A stretch of 64,000 nt of DNA from Alkalicoccobacillus plakortidis (GCF_023703085.1 NZ_JAMQJY010000001.1:1-64000); one strand, 5' to 3'. Numbered from the stretch's first letter, positions 46,079 through 53,606 are shown. The notes: generated from the sequence alone by a model not told the origin. Program-made: numbers and translations.

Positions 46079-46219
46079 GTGGAACTTAAAGAATGGGCGA
46101 TCATCCTAGGCTCGATAGCCGGAACTACAAAGATCGTATACGACATAGCGGAAAATGAGAGAAAGAAAAGAGAGGAGAAGAAAAGAAAAAATAAAAAGCG
46201 CCCCAGGAAGAGACGCTAA
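46079..46219 (+). CDS. 46-residue peptide with hydrophobic N-terminus and basic tail
   Basis: GGGAGGTG precedes GTG 46079. The peptide has a hydrophobic/amphipathic N-terminal helix (WAIILGSIAGTTKIVYDIA) and an extremely basic end (KKREEKKRKNKKRPRKRR). Such shape is seen in small membrane peptides and type I toxins, and also in nucleic-acid-binding peptides; neither can be chosen here. A GGAGGTAGGAA/TTCCTGCCTCTCC hairpin follows (46228-46254). It has its own good promoter. Confidence 0.55.
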   Translation: MELKEWAIILGSIAGTTKIVYDIAENERKKREEKKRKNKKRPRKRR

Positions 46220-46290
46220 AAACTCGGAGGTAGGAATTAACGGTTCCTGCCTCTCCCTATAGTTTACCACAATCTAAGGAGGTTAATCAT

Positions 46291-46476
46291 ATGACACGCT
46301 TTTTCAAATCTTTTAATACAGTTGATTATCTGTTCATGTTCATATACATTGCGTATCTTAGCTTGGCTAATTGGTATGATGGCAGCTTATTAACATCTGT
46401 TGCAGCTATAGCATGTACAATTGGATTAGTAGGACTGGTGTTTAAAGGAATCTACTTTTCAGGTGAAAAGAAATGA
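46291..46476 (+). CDS. Small two-helix membrane protein
   Basis: The 61-residue protein has two hydrophobic segments (about residues 12-28 and 33-54) and a short charged end. AAGGAGG precedes the ATG. It overlaps the next gene by four bases, so the pair is probably co-expressed. The function is unknown. Confidence 0.65.
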   Translation: MTRFFKSFNTVDYLFMFIYIAYLSLANWYDGSLLTSVAAIACTIGLVGLVFKGIYFSGEKK

Positions 46477-46718
46477 AGCGAACTTTTAGTAATAGAAGTG
46501 AATTAGAATTGTTCATACAAAATGAGCTATTAACGACAAATGAAGCCATGCAGATACTTGGAGTCTCACGAGCACGAATGAACAGTATGCAAAAAGAAGG
46601 GAAGCTAACTCCTGTTAAGAATGTGGGCAAAACTGTTTTATATTTGTTATCAGATATTGAAGAGAGAAAAAAAGAACAAGACATACTGCGAAAAAAATAC
46701 CGCCCTTACGATGAGTAA
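46473..46718 (+). CDS. Excisionase-like helix-turn-helix protein
   Basis: The 81-residue protein has a winged/MerR-type DNA-binding motif: LLTTNEAMQILGVSRARMNSMQKEGKLTPVKNVGKTVLYLLSDIEERK. This is the pattern of HTH_17 excisionase-like proteins (helix-turn-helix, then a wing ending in a YxxxDIE strand-helix). It may be a phage excision or regulatory factor, or simply a small regulator of the membrane protein gene it overlaps. The gene ends inside a bidirectional terminator. Confidence 0.7.
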   Translation: MKRTFSNRSELELFIQNELLTTNEAMQILGVSRARMNSMQKEGKLTPVKNVGKTVLYLLSDIEERKKEQDILRKKYRPYDE

Positions 46719-46746
46719 TCGTTGGGCGGTATTTTTATTTCATCTT
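46691..46746. terminator. Bidirectional terminator shared by convergent genes
   Basis: TACCGCCC (46698-46705) pairs perfectly with GGGCGGTA (46734-46741). There is an A-run on the left and a T-run on the right, so it works for both the rightward regulator gene and the leftward membrane gene. Part of the stem codes for the last residues of both proteins. Confidence 0.85.
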
Positions 46747-47101
46747 CATATGTTCTTAATTGCTGTAATTGTGTTAAATATGTATAGTTGAAAAAACTAA
46801 TTAAACCTATAATTGCACCAAATAATAGTCCAAATAAAATACCGCTAATTCCTCCTATTATCCCTATAAAAGGAAGAGGAACTGAGAATATAAAGTACAT
46901 TATTTTCCGAGCCTTATGTGGAATACATAAAATTAACATAATTATAGTTACTACTGTTCCAATTATTGGACCCAAACCACCGAAAGAAGCTAGTGATATT
47001 GATAAGGGTATCATCCAAAAGAAACTTGCTAAAAATCTTAACCCTTTAAAATCTTCTACATCCTTAATTTCTTTTACCGTTTTTATTGCATCTCTATCCA
47101 A
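46706..47101 (-). CDS. Integral membrane protein of unknown function
   Basis: The 131-residue protein has a charged N-terminal part (DRDAIKTVKEIKDVEDFKGLRF) and three or four Gly/Ile-rich transmembrane helices between residues 27 and 105 (e.g. GGLGPIIGTVVTIIMLILCI). A short cytosolic tail follows. AAGGAGG lies upstream on the minus strand. It is convergent with the helix-turn-helix gene and overlaps it by 13 bases. No family is recognised. Confidence 0.65.
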   Translation of the reverse strand: MDRDAIKTVKEIKDVEDFKGLRFLASFFWMIPLSISLASFGGLGPIIGTVVTIIMLILCIPHKARKIMYFIFSVPLPFIGIIGGISGILFGLLFGAIIGLISFFNYTYLTQLQQLRTYEDEIKIPPNDYSS

Positions 47102-47210
47102 AGATAAACCTCCTTAAGAAGTATAGGAATAGTATATCTAACACTGGTCTTAAGTGCCAGTAATTTCTTATTATAAAATATCAATTTGTTAATATTTTCT
47201 TGTTGTATAA

Positions 47211-47222
47211 GAACGTTAGTTC
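47211..47222. promoter_or_regulatory. SOS (LexA/DinR) box
   Basis: GAACGTTAGTTC is a perfect match to the Gram-positive LexA box GAAC-N4-GTTC. It directly follows a TATAAG -10-like hexamer (47205-47210), so bound LexA would block the promoter of the gene at 47250. Confidence 0.8.
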
Positions 47223-47249
47223 GCATAAAATGTATTTGAGGTGAAGATC

Positions 47250-47588
47250 GTGGCTCTTAATGATGATGATCTTGTAATTAAATATATAAAGTATGCAACA
47301 GCCAGAAATATTCTAAGCAGAAAACTGAAAAAGTCAGGTACAGAGCGTTTAATTAAAATGTCTAATATGATTGGTTCAGATATTCACGATTTAAAAAAGG
47401 AGTTACATTATAAGAATATAACTGTAACAAGATCAGAATCAAAAACAGCATTATTCTATGGTTATACAGTTTATAAAAATGGATGGAGATCAGAGCATCA
47501 AATGTTAAAATCAATCATTCAAACAGATGTAGATATTCTTTTAAAAGAAACGGCACAAATTGTAGATAAAAATATAACAAAAAAATAG
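47250..47588 (+). CDS. SOS-regulated hypothetical protein
   Basis: This 112-residue basic protein (ALNDDDLVIKYIKYATARNILSRKL...) has no motif I know. GAGGTG at 47238-47243 supports the GTG start at 47250. The SOS box just upstream makes it damage-inducible. It is probably helical in the N-terminal half with a mixed C-terminal domain. It may be a prophage or chromosomal accessory gene for the damage response; the function is unknown. Confidence 0.65.
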   Translation: MALNDDDLVIKYIKYATARNILSRKLKKSGTERLIKMSNMIGSDIHDLKKELHYKNITVTRSESKTALFYGYTVYKNGWRSEHQMLKSIIQTDVDILLKETAQIVDKNITKK

Positions 47589-47610
47589 TTTATTTTTTTG
47601 TTTGGAATAA

Positions 47611-47624
47611 GAACAAACGTTTGC
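47611..47624. promoter_or_regulatory. Second SOS-box-like site
   Basis: GAACAAACGTTTGC matches the LexA box with one change (GTTT instead of GTTC), a variant found in known Gram-positive boxes. It lies 28 bases before the gene for the LexA-like DNA-binding protein at 47652. Confidence 0.6.
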
Positions 47625-47651
47625 TGAAATAAAAGGAAAAGGGTGTTTTTA

Positions 47652-47867
47652 ATGGGTTTAACAAATAAACAAGAGAGAGTTTTTGGGGCAATTAAATCTT
47701 TTATTGAAGAAAATGAGTTACCTCCGACAAGCAGAGAATTATGTGTTATTTTAGGAATCAAATCAAGCTCAACTATACATGGTCATTTCGTTAAACTTAA
47801 GGATAAAGGATACATTGACTGGGAAGAAGCAAAGCCAAGAACTTTGAAAGTTTTAAAAGGTGCATGA
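47652..47867 (+). CDS. LexA DNA-binding domain without protease
   Basis: The 71-residue protein equals the N-terminal winged helix of LexA: LTNKQERVFGAIKSFIEENELPPTSRELCVILGIKSSSTIHGHFVKLKDKGYIDWEE-type. It then stops where LexA would continue into the self-cleaving domain. AAAAGGGTG precedes ATG 47652. It could bind LexA boxes but could not be cleaved after RecA activation. An SOS-like box precedes it, so it may shut off or damp the response. It overlaps no gene and ends two bases before the next start. Confidence 0.8.
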   Translation: MGLTNKQERVFGAIKSFIEENELPPTSRELCVILGIKSSSTIHGHFVKLKDKGYIDWEEAKPRTLKVLKGA

Positions 47868-47868
47868 T

Positions 47869-48081
47869 ATGGAAGGCATCTTAAGGCGTGCAGCTGAGAC
47901 CAAACAAAAAATACAAATCATCTACATGGACAAGAATCAAAAGATAACTCAAAGATTTGTTACAATCCGATCCATGGATGAATTTAATATTGATTGTTAT
48001 TGCCATCTAAAGAAGCAAAGGAGGATCTTTAAACGAGAGAATATTTTATCCGCCTTTGAGAAATTTAAAAAACAAGCATAA
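47869..48081 (+). CDS. WYL-like small domain protein
   Basis: The 70-residue protein (EGILRRAAETKQKIQIIYMDKNQKITQR..., IDCYCHLKKQRRIFKRENILSAF) follows the WYL-domain outline: a beta barrel ending in the C/YCHLRxxxRxFKxxNI motif. WYL domains bind ligands or nucleic acid and control DNA-damage and defence regulators. Here it stands alone, one base after the LexA-like gene, probably co-transcribed with it. The pair together resembles a split regulator: DNA-binding part plus WYL part. Confidence 0.65.
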   Translation: MEGILRRAAETKQKIQIIYMDKNQKITQRFVTIRSMDEFNIDCYCHLKKQRRIFKRENILSAFEKFKKQA

Positions 48082-48103
48082 GAGCCTTTGAGGGCTCTTT
48101 TTA
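48081..48103 (+). terminator. Intrinsic terminator
   Basis: AGAGCC (48081-48086) pairs with GGCTCT (48093-48098), with TTTTTATATT following, directly at the stop codon of the WYL-like gene. Confidence 0.8.
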
Positions 48104-48138
48104 TATTAGTTGAAAAACTGACCTCTAACATAGGTTTG

Positions 48139-48159
48139 ATGTATAATGATGCTATACAT
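48139..48159. promoter_or_regulatory. Operator-like inverted repeat over a -10 box
   Basis: ATGTATA and TATACAT form a perfect 7-bp inverted repeat around seven bases. A TATAAT (48142-48147) lies inside the left arm and a CTGACC-like -35 is 18 bases upstream. A repressor bound here would block the transcript that carries the small frame at 48207. Confidence 0.5.
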
Positions 48160-48206
48160 AGCTTGTACAATTTAACGTGTGTGTTTATAGGAACATTAGG
48201 CAACTC

Positions 48207-48290
48207 ATGGCCGGACCCCAACTCCTCGCACACTTTGTGCAAATGGATTATTGGCTGAAAGAATACAATGTGAAAATTGAAGATAAATAA
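48207..48290 (+). CDS. Possible 27-residue peptide
   Basis: An ATG frame (MAGPQLLAHFVQMDYWLKEY...) lies between a promoter/operator and a strong terminator, so the transcript of about 170 nt carries only this peptide or is itself a small RNA. The ribosome binding site is weak (TTAGG). The peptide has an amphipathic helix. Confidence 0.4.
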   Translation: MAGPQLLAHFVQMDYWLKEYNVKIEDK

Positions 48291-48297
48291 GTAGGAG

Positions 48298-48331
48298 ACC
48301 TTTCTGGTGAGTGTGCTGGGAAGGTTTTTTT
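48298..48331 (+). terminator. Intrinsic terminator
   Basis: ACCTT (48298-48302) pairs with AAGGT (48321-48325), followed by TTTTTT. From here to 48505 I see no gene; the stretch is AT-rich with a few GAGG/CCTC pairings. Confidence 0.7.
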
Positions 48332-48505
48332 GGGGGTGGGTTTGAATGCAATAAATTAATATGATACATAATGGTAATATTGTTTTAGTTGCGACTGAGG
48401 ACGTGAGGTAGTGTACTATATTCTAGTTTCTTTTTGACTCACTCCTCACCAAAACGTTATGCTGTCTATAATGGAAGAAAAGATATGATTGGAAGGTGTG
48501 ATTAT

Positions 48506-48724
48506 TTGAAATTAAATAAGCATGCAATCGTAATGTTGATTTCATTATTTTTAGCTATTAATGTGGTTCTAGGAGCAATAGATTATTTTTCTGGTGACAG
48601 AGAAAAAATTACATGGTTACAAAATGCACTCTTTGCACTGTTTTTTACTGGTTTTTATAGTTTGAGATACTTAGTTATAAAGAAAAGCAACCCGTGGCAC
48701 AAAGACTATAAAAAGAAAAATTGA
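48506..48724 (+). CDS. Small two-helix membrane protein
   Basis: GGAAGGTGTG supports a TTG start at 48506, giving 72 residues with two hydrophobic helices (about residues 7-27 and 40-58) and a basic C-terminus (KKSNPWHKDYKKKN). Longer frames upstream lack a ribosome binding site. No family is recognised. Confidence 0.55.
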   Translation: MKLNKHAIVMLISLFLAINVVLGAIDYFSGDREKITWLQNALFALFFTGFYSLRYLVIKKSNPWHKDYKKKN

Positions 48725-48770
48725 TTTTGTCTCCACTAAAGCCCAATGACAGCTTGTAAGGACATCTATG

Positions 48771-49112
48771 TTATTCAGGGATTTTACTAGTGTCGATTTG
48801 AATTGTTTTTACAGTGTCTCGATCTTCTTCAGTAACATCAAATGTTATATCTAATCCAATCACTTCGTAAGTTCTCGCTTCAACAGTTCGATTTGATATC
48901 AATCCTTGATGGTCTGTAGTTCCAAGTGTGTTACCTATATCTTGAGTACCCTGTCTTATATTATTATCAATATAAACATTAAAATTAGGAACAGGCATAT
49001 GATCTTGATCTATAAATAAAAAACTGACATCTTCTATTAAAGTAACTTCATCTTCTGAACGACAACCAGTTATCATTAGTAATATACTGATAATCAACAA
49101 GATTTTCTTCAT
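48771..49112 (-). CDS. Small lipoprotein with carboxypeptidase-regulatory-like domain
   Basis: The 113-residue protein has a lipoprotein signal (MKKILLIISILLMITGCRS, Cys at 17). Its beta-sandwich-like domain has the phrases SFLFIDQDHMPVPNFNVYI and TTDHQGLIS, and YEVIGLDITFDV near the end. This resembles transthyretin-like or carboxypeptidase-regulatory-like folds. GGAG on the minus strand fits the ATG at 49112 better than the one at 49124. The surface role is unknown. Confidence 0.6.
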   Translation of the reverse strand: MKKILLIISILLMITGCRSEDEVTLIEDVSFLFIDQDHMPVPNFNVYIDNNIRQGTQDIGNTLGTTDHQGLISNRTVEARTYEVIGLDITFDVTEEDRDTVKTIQIDTSKIPE

Positions 49113-49264
49113 ATTCATCTCCATGTATTTGTCGTGTGAAATTAGAAATTGTTCAATTTTAAAGATTTTCTATAATATACTATATAATGTAAGATAACTA
49201 ATGAGATTTACAAAAAGCTAACATTCATAAAATAAACGCATAATGAAAGGCTGTGATATCACGA

Positions 49265-49585
49265 ATGTATAGACTTTTAATTTGCCTACTATCAGTACTA
49301 ATCCTCTCAGCTTGCAATAATCATCCCACTACAAAAAATACAACTGAAAACATTGAACAAACGCAAAATGAAATTATACAAACGAACATCCCTGATTTTT
49401 CAAACACTCACACCCAGATACTTGAGCCCTTAGATGATTTTAACTTTGATTATTCATTAATTGACGAACAGCCTCATGCTGAAATTCTGTTGAGTTGTGA
49501 TGATGATACCATCAATCCCGAAGATCTTGTTTATGACAAAGACGGTGAATGTATCGATGCTGTGATGATTCTTGAAGAAGGCTGA
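49265..49585 (+). CDS. Small acidic lipoprotein
   Basis: The 106-residue protein begins MYRLLICLLSVLILSACNN, a lipoprotein signal with the lipidated Cys at 17. An acidic, Asn/Thr-rich mature part follows, with two later cysteines (LSCDDD and DGECIDA) that could form a disulphide. A GTG at 49253 is an alternative start. No function is recognised. Confidence 0.6.
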   Translation: MYRLLICLLSVLILSACNNHPTTKNTTENIEQTQNEIIQTNIPDFSNTHTQILEPLDDFNFDYSLIDEQPHAEILLSCDDDTINPEDLVYDKDGECIDAVMILEEG

Positions 49586-49619
49586 TGAACATTCGCAGAT
49601 CTATTATTATAAGATGAAT

Positions 49620-49650
49620 GCCTTGTTGGCTTTAGCTGAGAAGGTTTTTT
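49620..49650 (+). terminator. Intrinsic terminator
   Basis: GCCTT (49620-49624) and AAGGT (49641-49645) pair and TTTTT follows. Confidence 0.6.
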
Positions 49651-49655
49651 GCTTG

Positions 49656-49700
49656 TTCACGTCGATTTCACAAATAGATGGTATAAGGGTTTGGTATACT
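49656..49700 (+). promoter_or_regulatory. Promoter with direct-repeat response-regulator site
   Basis: TTCAC at 49656-49660 and again at 49667-49671 gives an 11-bp direct repeat, the spacing used by OmpR/PhoB-type regulators. A TATACT -10 lies at 49695-49700. The same TTCAC-N6-TTCAC pair precedes the CopC-like gene at 52886, which suggests that the response regulator encoded here controls both. Confidence 0.5.
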
Positions 49701-49728
49701 ACTTGTACAAAAAAATAAGAGGGGGTGC

Positions 49729-50707
49729 ATGATGAGGCGTGCTTGGATGCTGAGTTCAATTGTTTGTTTTGTTTTTTTAACTGGATGTAATGAGCAGAGT
49801 ATTGAAGTGCCTGAGTCTGGTGAACCGATGCTTCTTATAACGCATGTAAAGGAACCAACTTTATCGTTTTTTGATACAAATTCAGATGAGGATGTAGGTT
49901 CTACAACGCTGCCATATACAATGACGGATATGACATATATATCTGATCAAACCATGGTTGGGCTTAATTCAAATGAGCAGAGCATTCTTGAAATTGATCT
50001 AGAACAAGAAGTGGCTCGCCCCTTTATGGAGCTGGAATCTGGGATGACAAACCTTACATATGATACAAATTCGGATCAATTATTTTTATCAAGTAATTCA
50101 AGTCATGAGGTTCATGTGGTTGACGTAAGTTCAAAAGAAGAACTGACCCCGATTACGGTTGATTCTATTCCAAATGAACTCAGCTTAAATGATCAAGGCC
50201 TTCTTTTTGTTTTAATGACTGATACAAATGAGGTAAGTATGATTGATATACAAAGAGGGGAAGTTGTTCGTACATTTCCGGTTAATGATACTCCGGTTGG
50301 TATGCACTTTGATGGGCAATGGTTGTGGGTTGGTGGGCACGGATCAAATACCGAGCTTAATCGATCGGTCTATGCCTACGATCCACAAACAGGTGAGAAC
50401 GTCATGACTGTTGATGTTGGACTTATGCCCATTGCGATGGTTGGTAGTGAGAATTCAGAGGAGCTCTTTGTGCTTTGCCATGGTGATCATTCCTTATATA
50501 AAAGTAAATACTGAAACAGAAGAAGTTGTAGGAAAAGTAGAAGTAGGTCAAAATCCAAACGATGTTAAACTCTCAGGAGACAAGCTGTTTGTTGCAAATT
50601 TGGATAGTGATAGCATTTCTGTTGTACAGCAGTCAGACCTTCGTTTGATTAAAACGGTACCAGTTGCAACAGGTCCGTATCTTTTGCTTCAGGAGGTGGG
50701 ATCATGA
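49729..50707 (+). CDS. YncE-like beta-propeller lipoprotein, one frameshift
   Basis: This lipoprotein of about 325 residues has a signal MMRRAWMLSSIVCFVFLTGC, then repeated beta-propeller blades of the 40-residue YVTN type (DQLFLSSNSSHEVHVVDVSS, GLLFVLMTDTNEVSMIDIQ, DKLFVANLDSDSISVVQQ). Frame one ends at 50514; removing one A from the run at 50500-50503 gives HSLYKVNTETEEVVGKVEVG and restores the last blades. It overlaps the response-regulator gene by four bases, so it is probably a sensor accessory or a product of the same response. The ligand is unknown. Confidence 0.8.
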
Positions 50708-51387
50708 AGCAGACACCAATTATTTTAGTCGTAGATGATGAAAAGGAATTGCTGCAACTAGTTGTGAGCTATTTAGAAAATGAGAAGTACGTTGTCTATA
50801 CCGCAACAGACGGATATGAGGCATTACAAACACTTGAAACGGAATCGATTGATTTGGTGATCCTCGATATTATGATGGAAGGTATTGATGGGTTTGAGTT
50901 ATGTAAACGAATAAGAGAAAGCTCCTCAATTCCTGTTGTCATGCTGACAGCCAAAAGTAGTGAGGATGATCGCATTCGTGGACTTAAGCTAGGTGCAGAT
51001 GACTATGTGATTAAACCATTTAGCCCAAGAGAATTGATGGCAAGAGTGGAAGCGGTTTTAAGACGAATGCATGTTGGTCAGACAAACCTACACACAATTG
51101 AGATTGCGGAATTGTTGATTGATAAAAATGGGCGGAAGGTATTTGTTGATGATCAAGTAGTCAACCTCACTCGAAAAGAGTATGACCTTCTTGTTTTTCT
51201 GTATGAATCGTCTGGGAAAGTATTCACGCGGGATCATCTTTTAGTTCGTCTTTGGGACGTTGACCATAATAAAACGGCTCGAACAGTTGATACTCATATT
51301 AAAACACTGAGATTAAAGCTACAATCAGCCGGACGTTTTATCCAAACCGTATGGGGAGTTGGCTATAAATTTGAGGACCCATCATGA
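50704..51387 (+). CDS. OmpR/PhoB-family response regulator
   Basis: The 227-residue regulator has a receiver domain (residues 4-117) with phospho-acceptor D55 in LVILDIMM, acidic pair D11-D12, T/S switch MLTAKSS and lysine VIKPFSP. A winged-helix DNA-binding domain follows (about 130-225: LTRKEYDLLVFLYE, RTVDTHIKTLRLKL, IQTVWGVGYKFE). It pairs with the kinase whose gene overlaps by four bases. Direct-repeat sites at 49656 and 52813 are its likely targets. Confidence 0.93.
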   Translation: MKQTPIILVVDDEKELLQLVVSYLENEKYVVYTATDGYEALQTLETESIDLVILDIMMEGIDGFELCKRIRESSSIPVVMLTAKSSEDDRIRGLKLGADDYVIKPFSPRELMARVEAVLRRMHVGQTNLHTIEIAELLIDKNGRKVFVDDQVVNLTRKEYDLLVFLYESSGKVFTRDHLLVRLWDVDHNKTARTVDTHIKTLRLKLQSAGRFIQTVWGVGYKFEDPS

Positions 51388-52790
51388 AGCATTGGTCGAT
51401 TAAACATAAGGTGTGGGTCACAATATTTGGTGTCATCCTCACAATTGTTACAGCTGCTGTGGTCCTGATCTTTTTTCTATATGACCGATTATATGTGGAA
51501 AAACAAGTTGAGACATTGACATTGCAAGGAGAACAACTTACGGAAGTCTTTAATGATCAAGGTAGTAATGAGTACTTTCTAGATCGAGTCAACTGGGCAA
51601 ATGAGAGTACAGATGCTGATATTTTATTTACGGATAACCCAATGTTGCTCGCTAGTGGAGATCCACTTGATCCAAACTCTCAATATAACTTGATTACATT
51701 TGAGGAACGGCAGCAGTTACTTGCGGGTCAAACTGTCGTGATGCAGCGGCCACACCCAAGGTTTGATCAGGATATTTTGGGGGTAGCCATTCCATTGTTT
51801 GATGGTGGTAATTTAACTGGAGCCATCTTTTTATCACAGCCCCTATCAGATATGTATGAGCCGTTTGCGGAGATCCAATGGCTTTTAATTGCGATCCTTA
51901 TTGTTCTGGTTCTTTTTGTCTTGTTTATGGGAAGCAAAATGGTACGTGATGTGGTCAATCCATTGATTACGATGAAAAATGTAGCTCAAAACATTGAGCA
52001 AGGGGATTACAGCCAACAACTGACTCTTTCTCATAACAAGGATGAATTAGGCCAGCTTGCTCGTTCCTTTAACAGTTTGTCAACGTCACTCGATGAAGTT
52101 GAGCAAAATCGTAAAGAATTTCTTGCTAATGTCGCACACGAGCTTCGCACCCCTTTAAGCTATATGAAAGGTTATGCAGAAGGGGTAGAAGAGGGCATTA
52201 TTTCAAAGGAAAAAGGTCTAGGCATTATTCAAAAAGAAGCAAATCGTTTAGATCGGCTTGTGCATGATTTGCTAGATTTGGCTCAACTTGAAGGCGATTC
52301 ATATCAAATGGTGAATGAACCAATTGCTTTTGCGGAGTTAATTGATGATGTTGTGGACCAGTTCAGCCTGGCAGCAGATAAAAAGCAAGTATCGTTTGAG
52401 CGTCATTTGGATGATGACTGTATTGTCATAGGGGATTCAGATCGTCTTGAGCAGGTGGTAAGGAATCTGCTAGACAATGCACTTTCCTACACAGCATCCG
52501 GTAAGCGGATATTCGTTTCACTTTTCGGTGATGAAGAAGAAGTTACACTTGAAATAAGAGATGAGGGTATTGGAATTCCAGAGGAAGATCTTGTGGCTGT
52601 GAAGCAACGATTTTATCGTGTGAAAAAGGCGAGGGAACGTAAAGATGGTGGAACTGGTCTCGGACTGTCGATTGTCTTGCAAATCATCCAAAAACACGAG
52701 GGCACATTTTTACTTGAATCAACTGAAAATAAAGGAACAACCGCAACAATTAGGTTAAAAAGCTTTAGAGAAAATGTGTTTAATTCTTGA
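51384..52790 (+). CDS. Sensor histidine kinase
   Basis: The 468-residue membrane kinase has TM1 at residues 11-33, an extracellular sensor region (about 34-165) and TM2 at about 168-188. A HAMP domain (VVNPLITMKNVAQNIEQGDYS) follows, then an H-box FLANVAHELRTPLSYMKGY with phosphorylated His near 252. The ATPase domain has N (NLLDNALSYT), G1 (DEGIGIPEED), F and G2 (GTGLGLSIV) boxes. It phosphorylates the regulator encoded just upstream. The stimulus is unknown; the CopC-like gene downstream hints at copper or envelope redox stress. Confidence 0.93.
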   Translation: MKHWSIKHKVWVTIFGVILTIVTAAVVLIFFLYDRLYVEKQVETLTLQGEQLTEVFNDQGSNEYFLDRVNWANESTDADILFTDNPMLLASGDPLDPNSQYNLITFEERQQLLAGQTVVMQRPHPRFDQDILGVAIPLFDGGNLTGAIFLSQPLSDMYEPFAEIQWLLIAILIVLVLFVLFMGSKMVRDVVNPLITMKNVAQNIEQGDYSQQLTLSHNKDELGQLARSFNSLSTSLDEVEQNRKEFLANVAHELRTPLSYMKGYAEGVEEGIISKEKGLGIIQKEANRLDRLVHDLLDLAQLEGDSYQMVNEPIAFAELIDDVVDQFSLAADKKQVSFERHLDDDCIVIGDSDRLEQVVRNLLDNALSYTASGKRIFVSLFGDEEEVTLEIRDEGIGIPEEDLVAVKQRFYRVKKARERKDGGTGLGLSIVLQIIQKHEGTFLLESTENKGTTATIRLKSFRENVFNS

Positions 52791-52812
52791 ACTTTAGCAG
52801 ATCTCGTTTGAT

Positions 52813-52828
52813 TTCACCGTAATTTCAC
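52813..52828 (+). promoter_or_regulatory. Direct-repeat response-regulator site before copC-like gene
   Basis: TTCAC at 52813-52817 and 52824-52828, with an 11-bp step, repeats the arrangement found before the operon start at 49656-49671. The stop of the kinase gene is just upstream, so this gives the CopC-like gene its own regulated promoter. Confidence 0.5.
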
Positions 52829-52885
52829 TTTTATTCGATAGAGTAATGGTGAAAGTCATTATAGAGATTATGTGGGAGTGTTACG

Positions 52886-53476
52886 ATGAAAGCAAAAGTA
52901 GCTAGTTTATTTTTAGTGGTTGGACTTATTATTGGGGGAGCACCTGCAGTGACTTATGCTCACTCACATCTTGAATCAACGGTTCCTGAAGATGGACAAA
53001 CGGTTGATGAAGCAGTTGAAACGATTGAACTGTCATTTGATGGAGGAATTGAGCAAGCAAGCGATGTACAAGTTTTCACAGAGGCAGGCGATGAAATTGA
53101 GCCAGCAGCTGTAACAATTACTAGTCCTGAAATTGAAGTTGAATTAACAGAACCACTTGAGAATGGTGAATATAGAGTTACGTATAATATAATAAGCGCA
53201 GACACACATCCAGTTGAAGGTGAATTTACATTTACAGTAGATGCTGAAGAGGTTGCTGAGCCTGCAGAAGAGGCGACAGAAGAAGAAGCAACAGAAGAAG
53301 ATACAACTTCTGAAGAGCCAGCTGAAGCTGAATCAGAAGAAACCGATCAATCACAAGTTTCAGATGAGCAGCAAGAAGATAATGAAGAGAGTTCTTCTAT
53401 GCTTTGGATTATTGGTGGAATTGTCTTAGTTGTTATTGTTATTGGGGCAGTTGTTGCAACAAGAAAAAAGAAATAA
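52886..53476 (+). CDS. CopC-domain protein with C-terminal membrane anchor
   Basis: The 196-residue protein has a signal peptide ending before HSHLESTVP; the mature N-terminal His and the later SADTHPVEGEF are the copper-binding positions of CopC. The beta-sandwich domain spans about residues 26-120. Next is a 50-residue highly acidic Glu/Thr/Ser linker, then a C-terminal transmembrane helix (MLWIIGGIVLVVIVIGAVVA) and KKK. It probably binds copper outside the cell. No CopD/YcnJ-type permease is fused or adjacent, which is unusual for copper uptake. Confidence 0.87.
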   Translation: MKAKVASLFLVVGLIIGGAPAVTYAHSHLESTVPEDGQTVDEAVETIELSFDGGIEQASDVQVFTEAGDEIEPAAVTITSPEIEVELTEPLENGEYRVTYNIISADTHPVEGEFTFTVDAEEVAEPAEEATEEEATEEDTTSEEPAEAESEETDQSQVSDEQQEDNEESSSMLWIIGGIVLVVIVIGAVVATRKKK

Positions 53477-53494
53477 TTAAGTGTAGAATAAAAA

Positions 53495-53522
53495 ACATCC
53501 GTGATTGCGCGGGTGTTTTTTT
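53495..53522 (+). terminator. Intrinsic terminator after copC-like gene
   Basis: ACATCC (53495-53500) pairs with GGGTGT (53511-53516), allowing G-U, and TTTTTTT follows. Confidence 0.8.
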
Positions 53523-53547
53523 GCATTAGCAGAATAATGTCGAAAAA

Positions 53548-53573
53548 ACACTACCATACTTGTATGGTAGTGT
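53548..53573. promoter_or_regulatory. Perfect palindromic operator of the uronate operon
   Basis: ACACTACCATAC and GTATGGTAGTGT form a perfect 12-bp inverted repeat around TT. A further GGTAGT follows (53574-53579). It lies 34 bases before the GntR-family gene. The likely reading is autoregulation: GntR binds here and the inducer, a uronate intermediate, releases it. Confidence 0.7.
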
Positions 53574-53606
53574 GGTAGTATTGAAAACGAAAAGGAGGAT
53601 AACTCA

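Noticed and set aside
44330..48500. attR and exact right end of the prophage
   Set aside because: No duplicated core could be tested because the left end is outside the window, so no attachment site is called.
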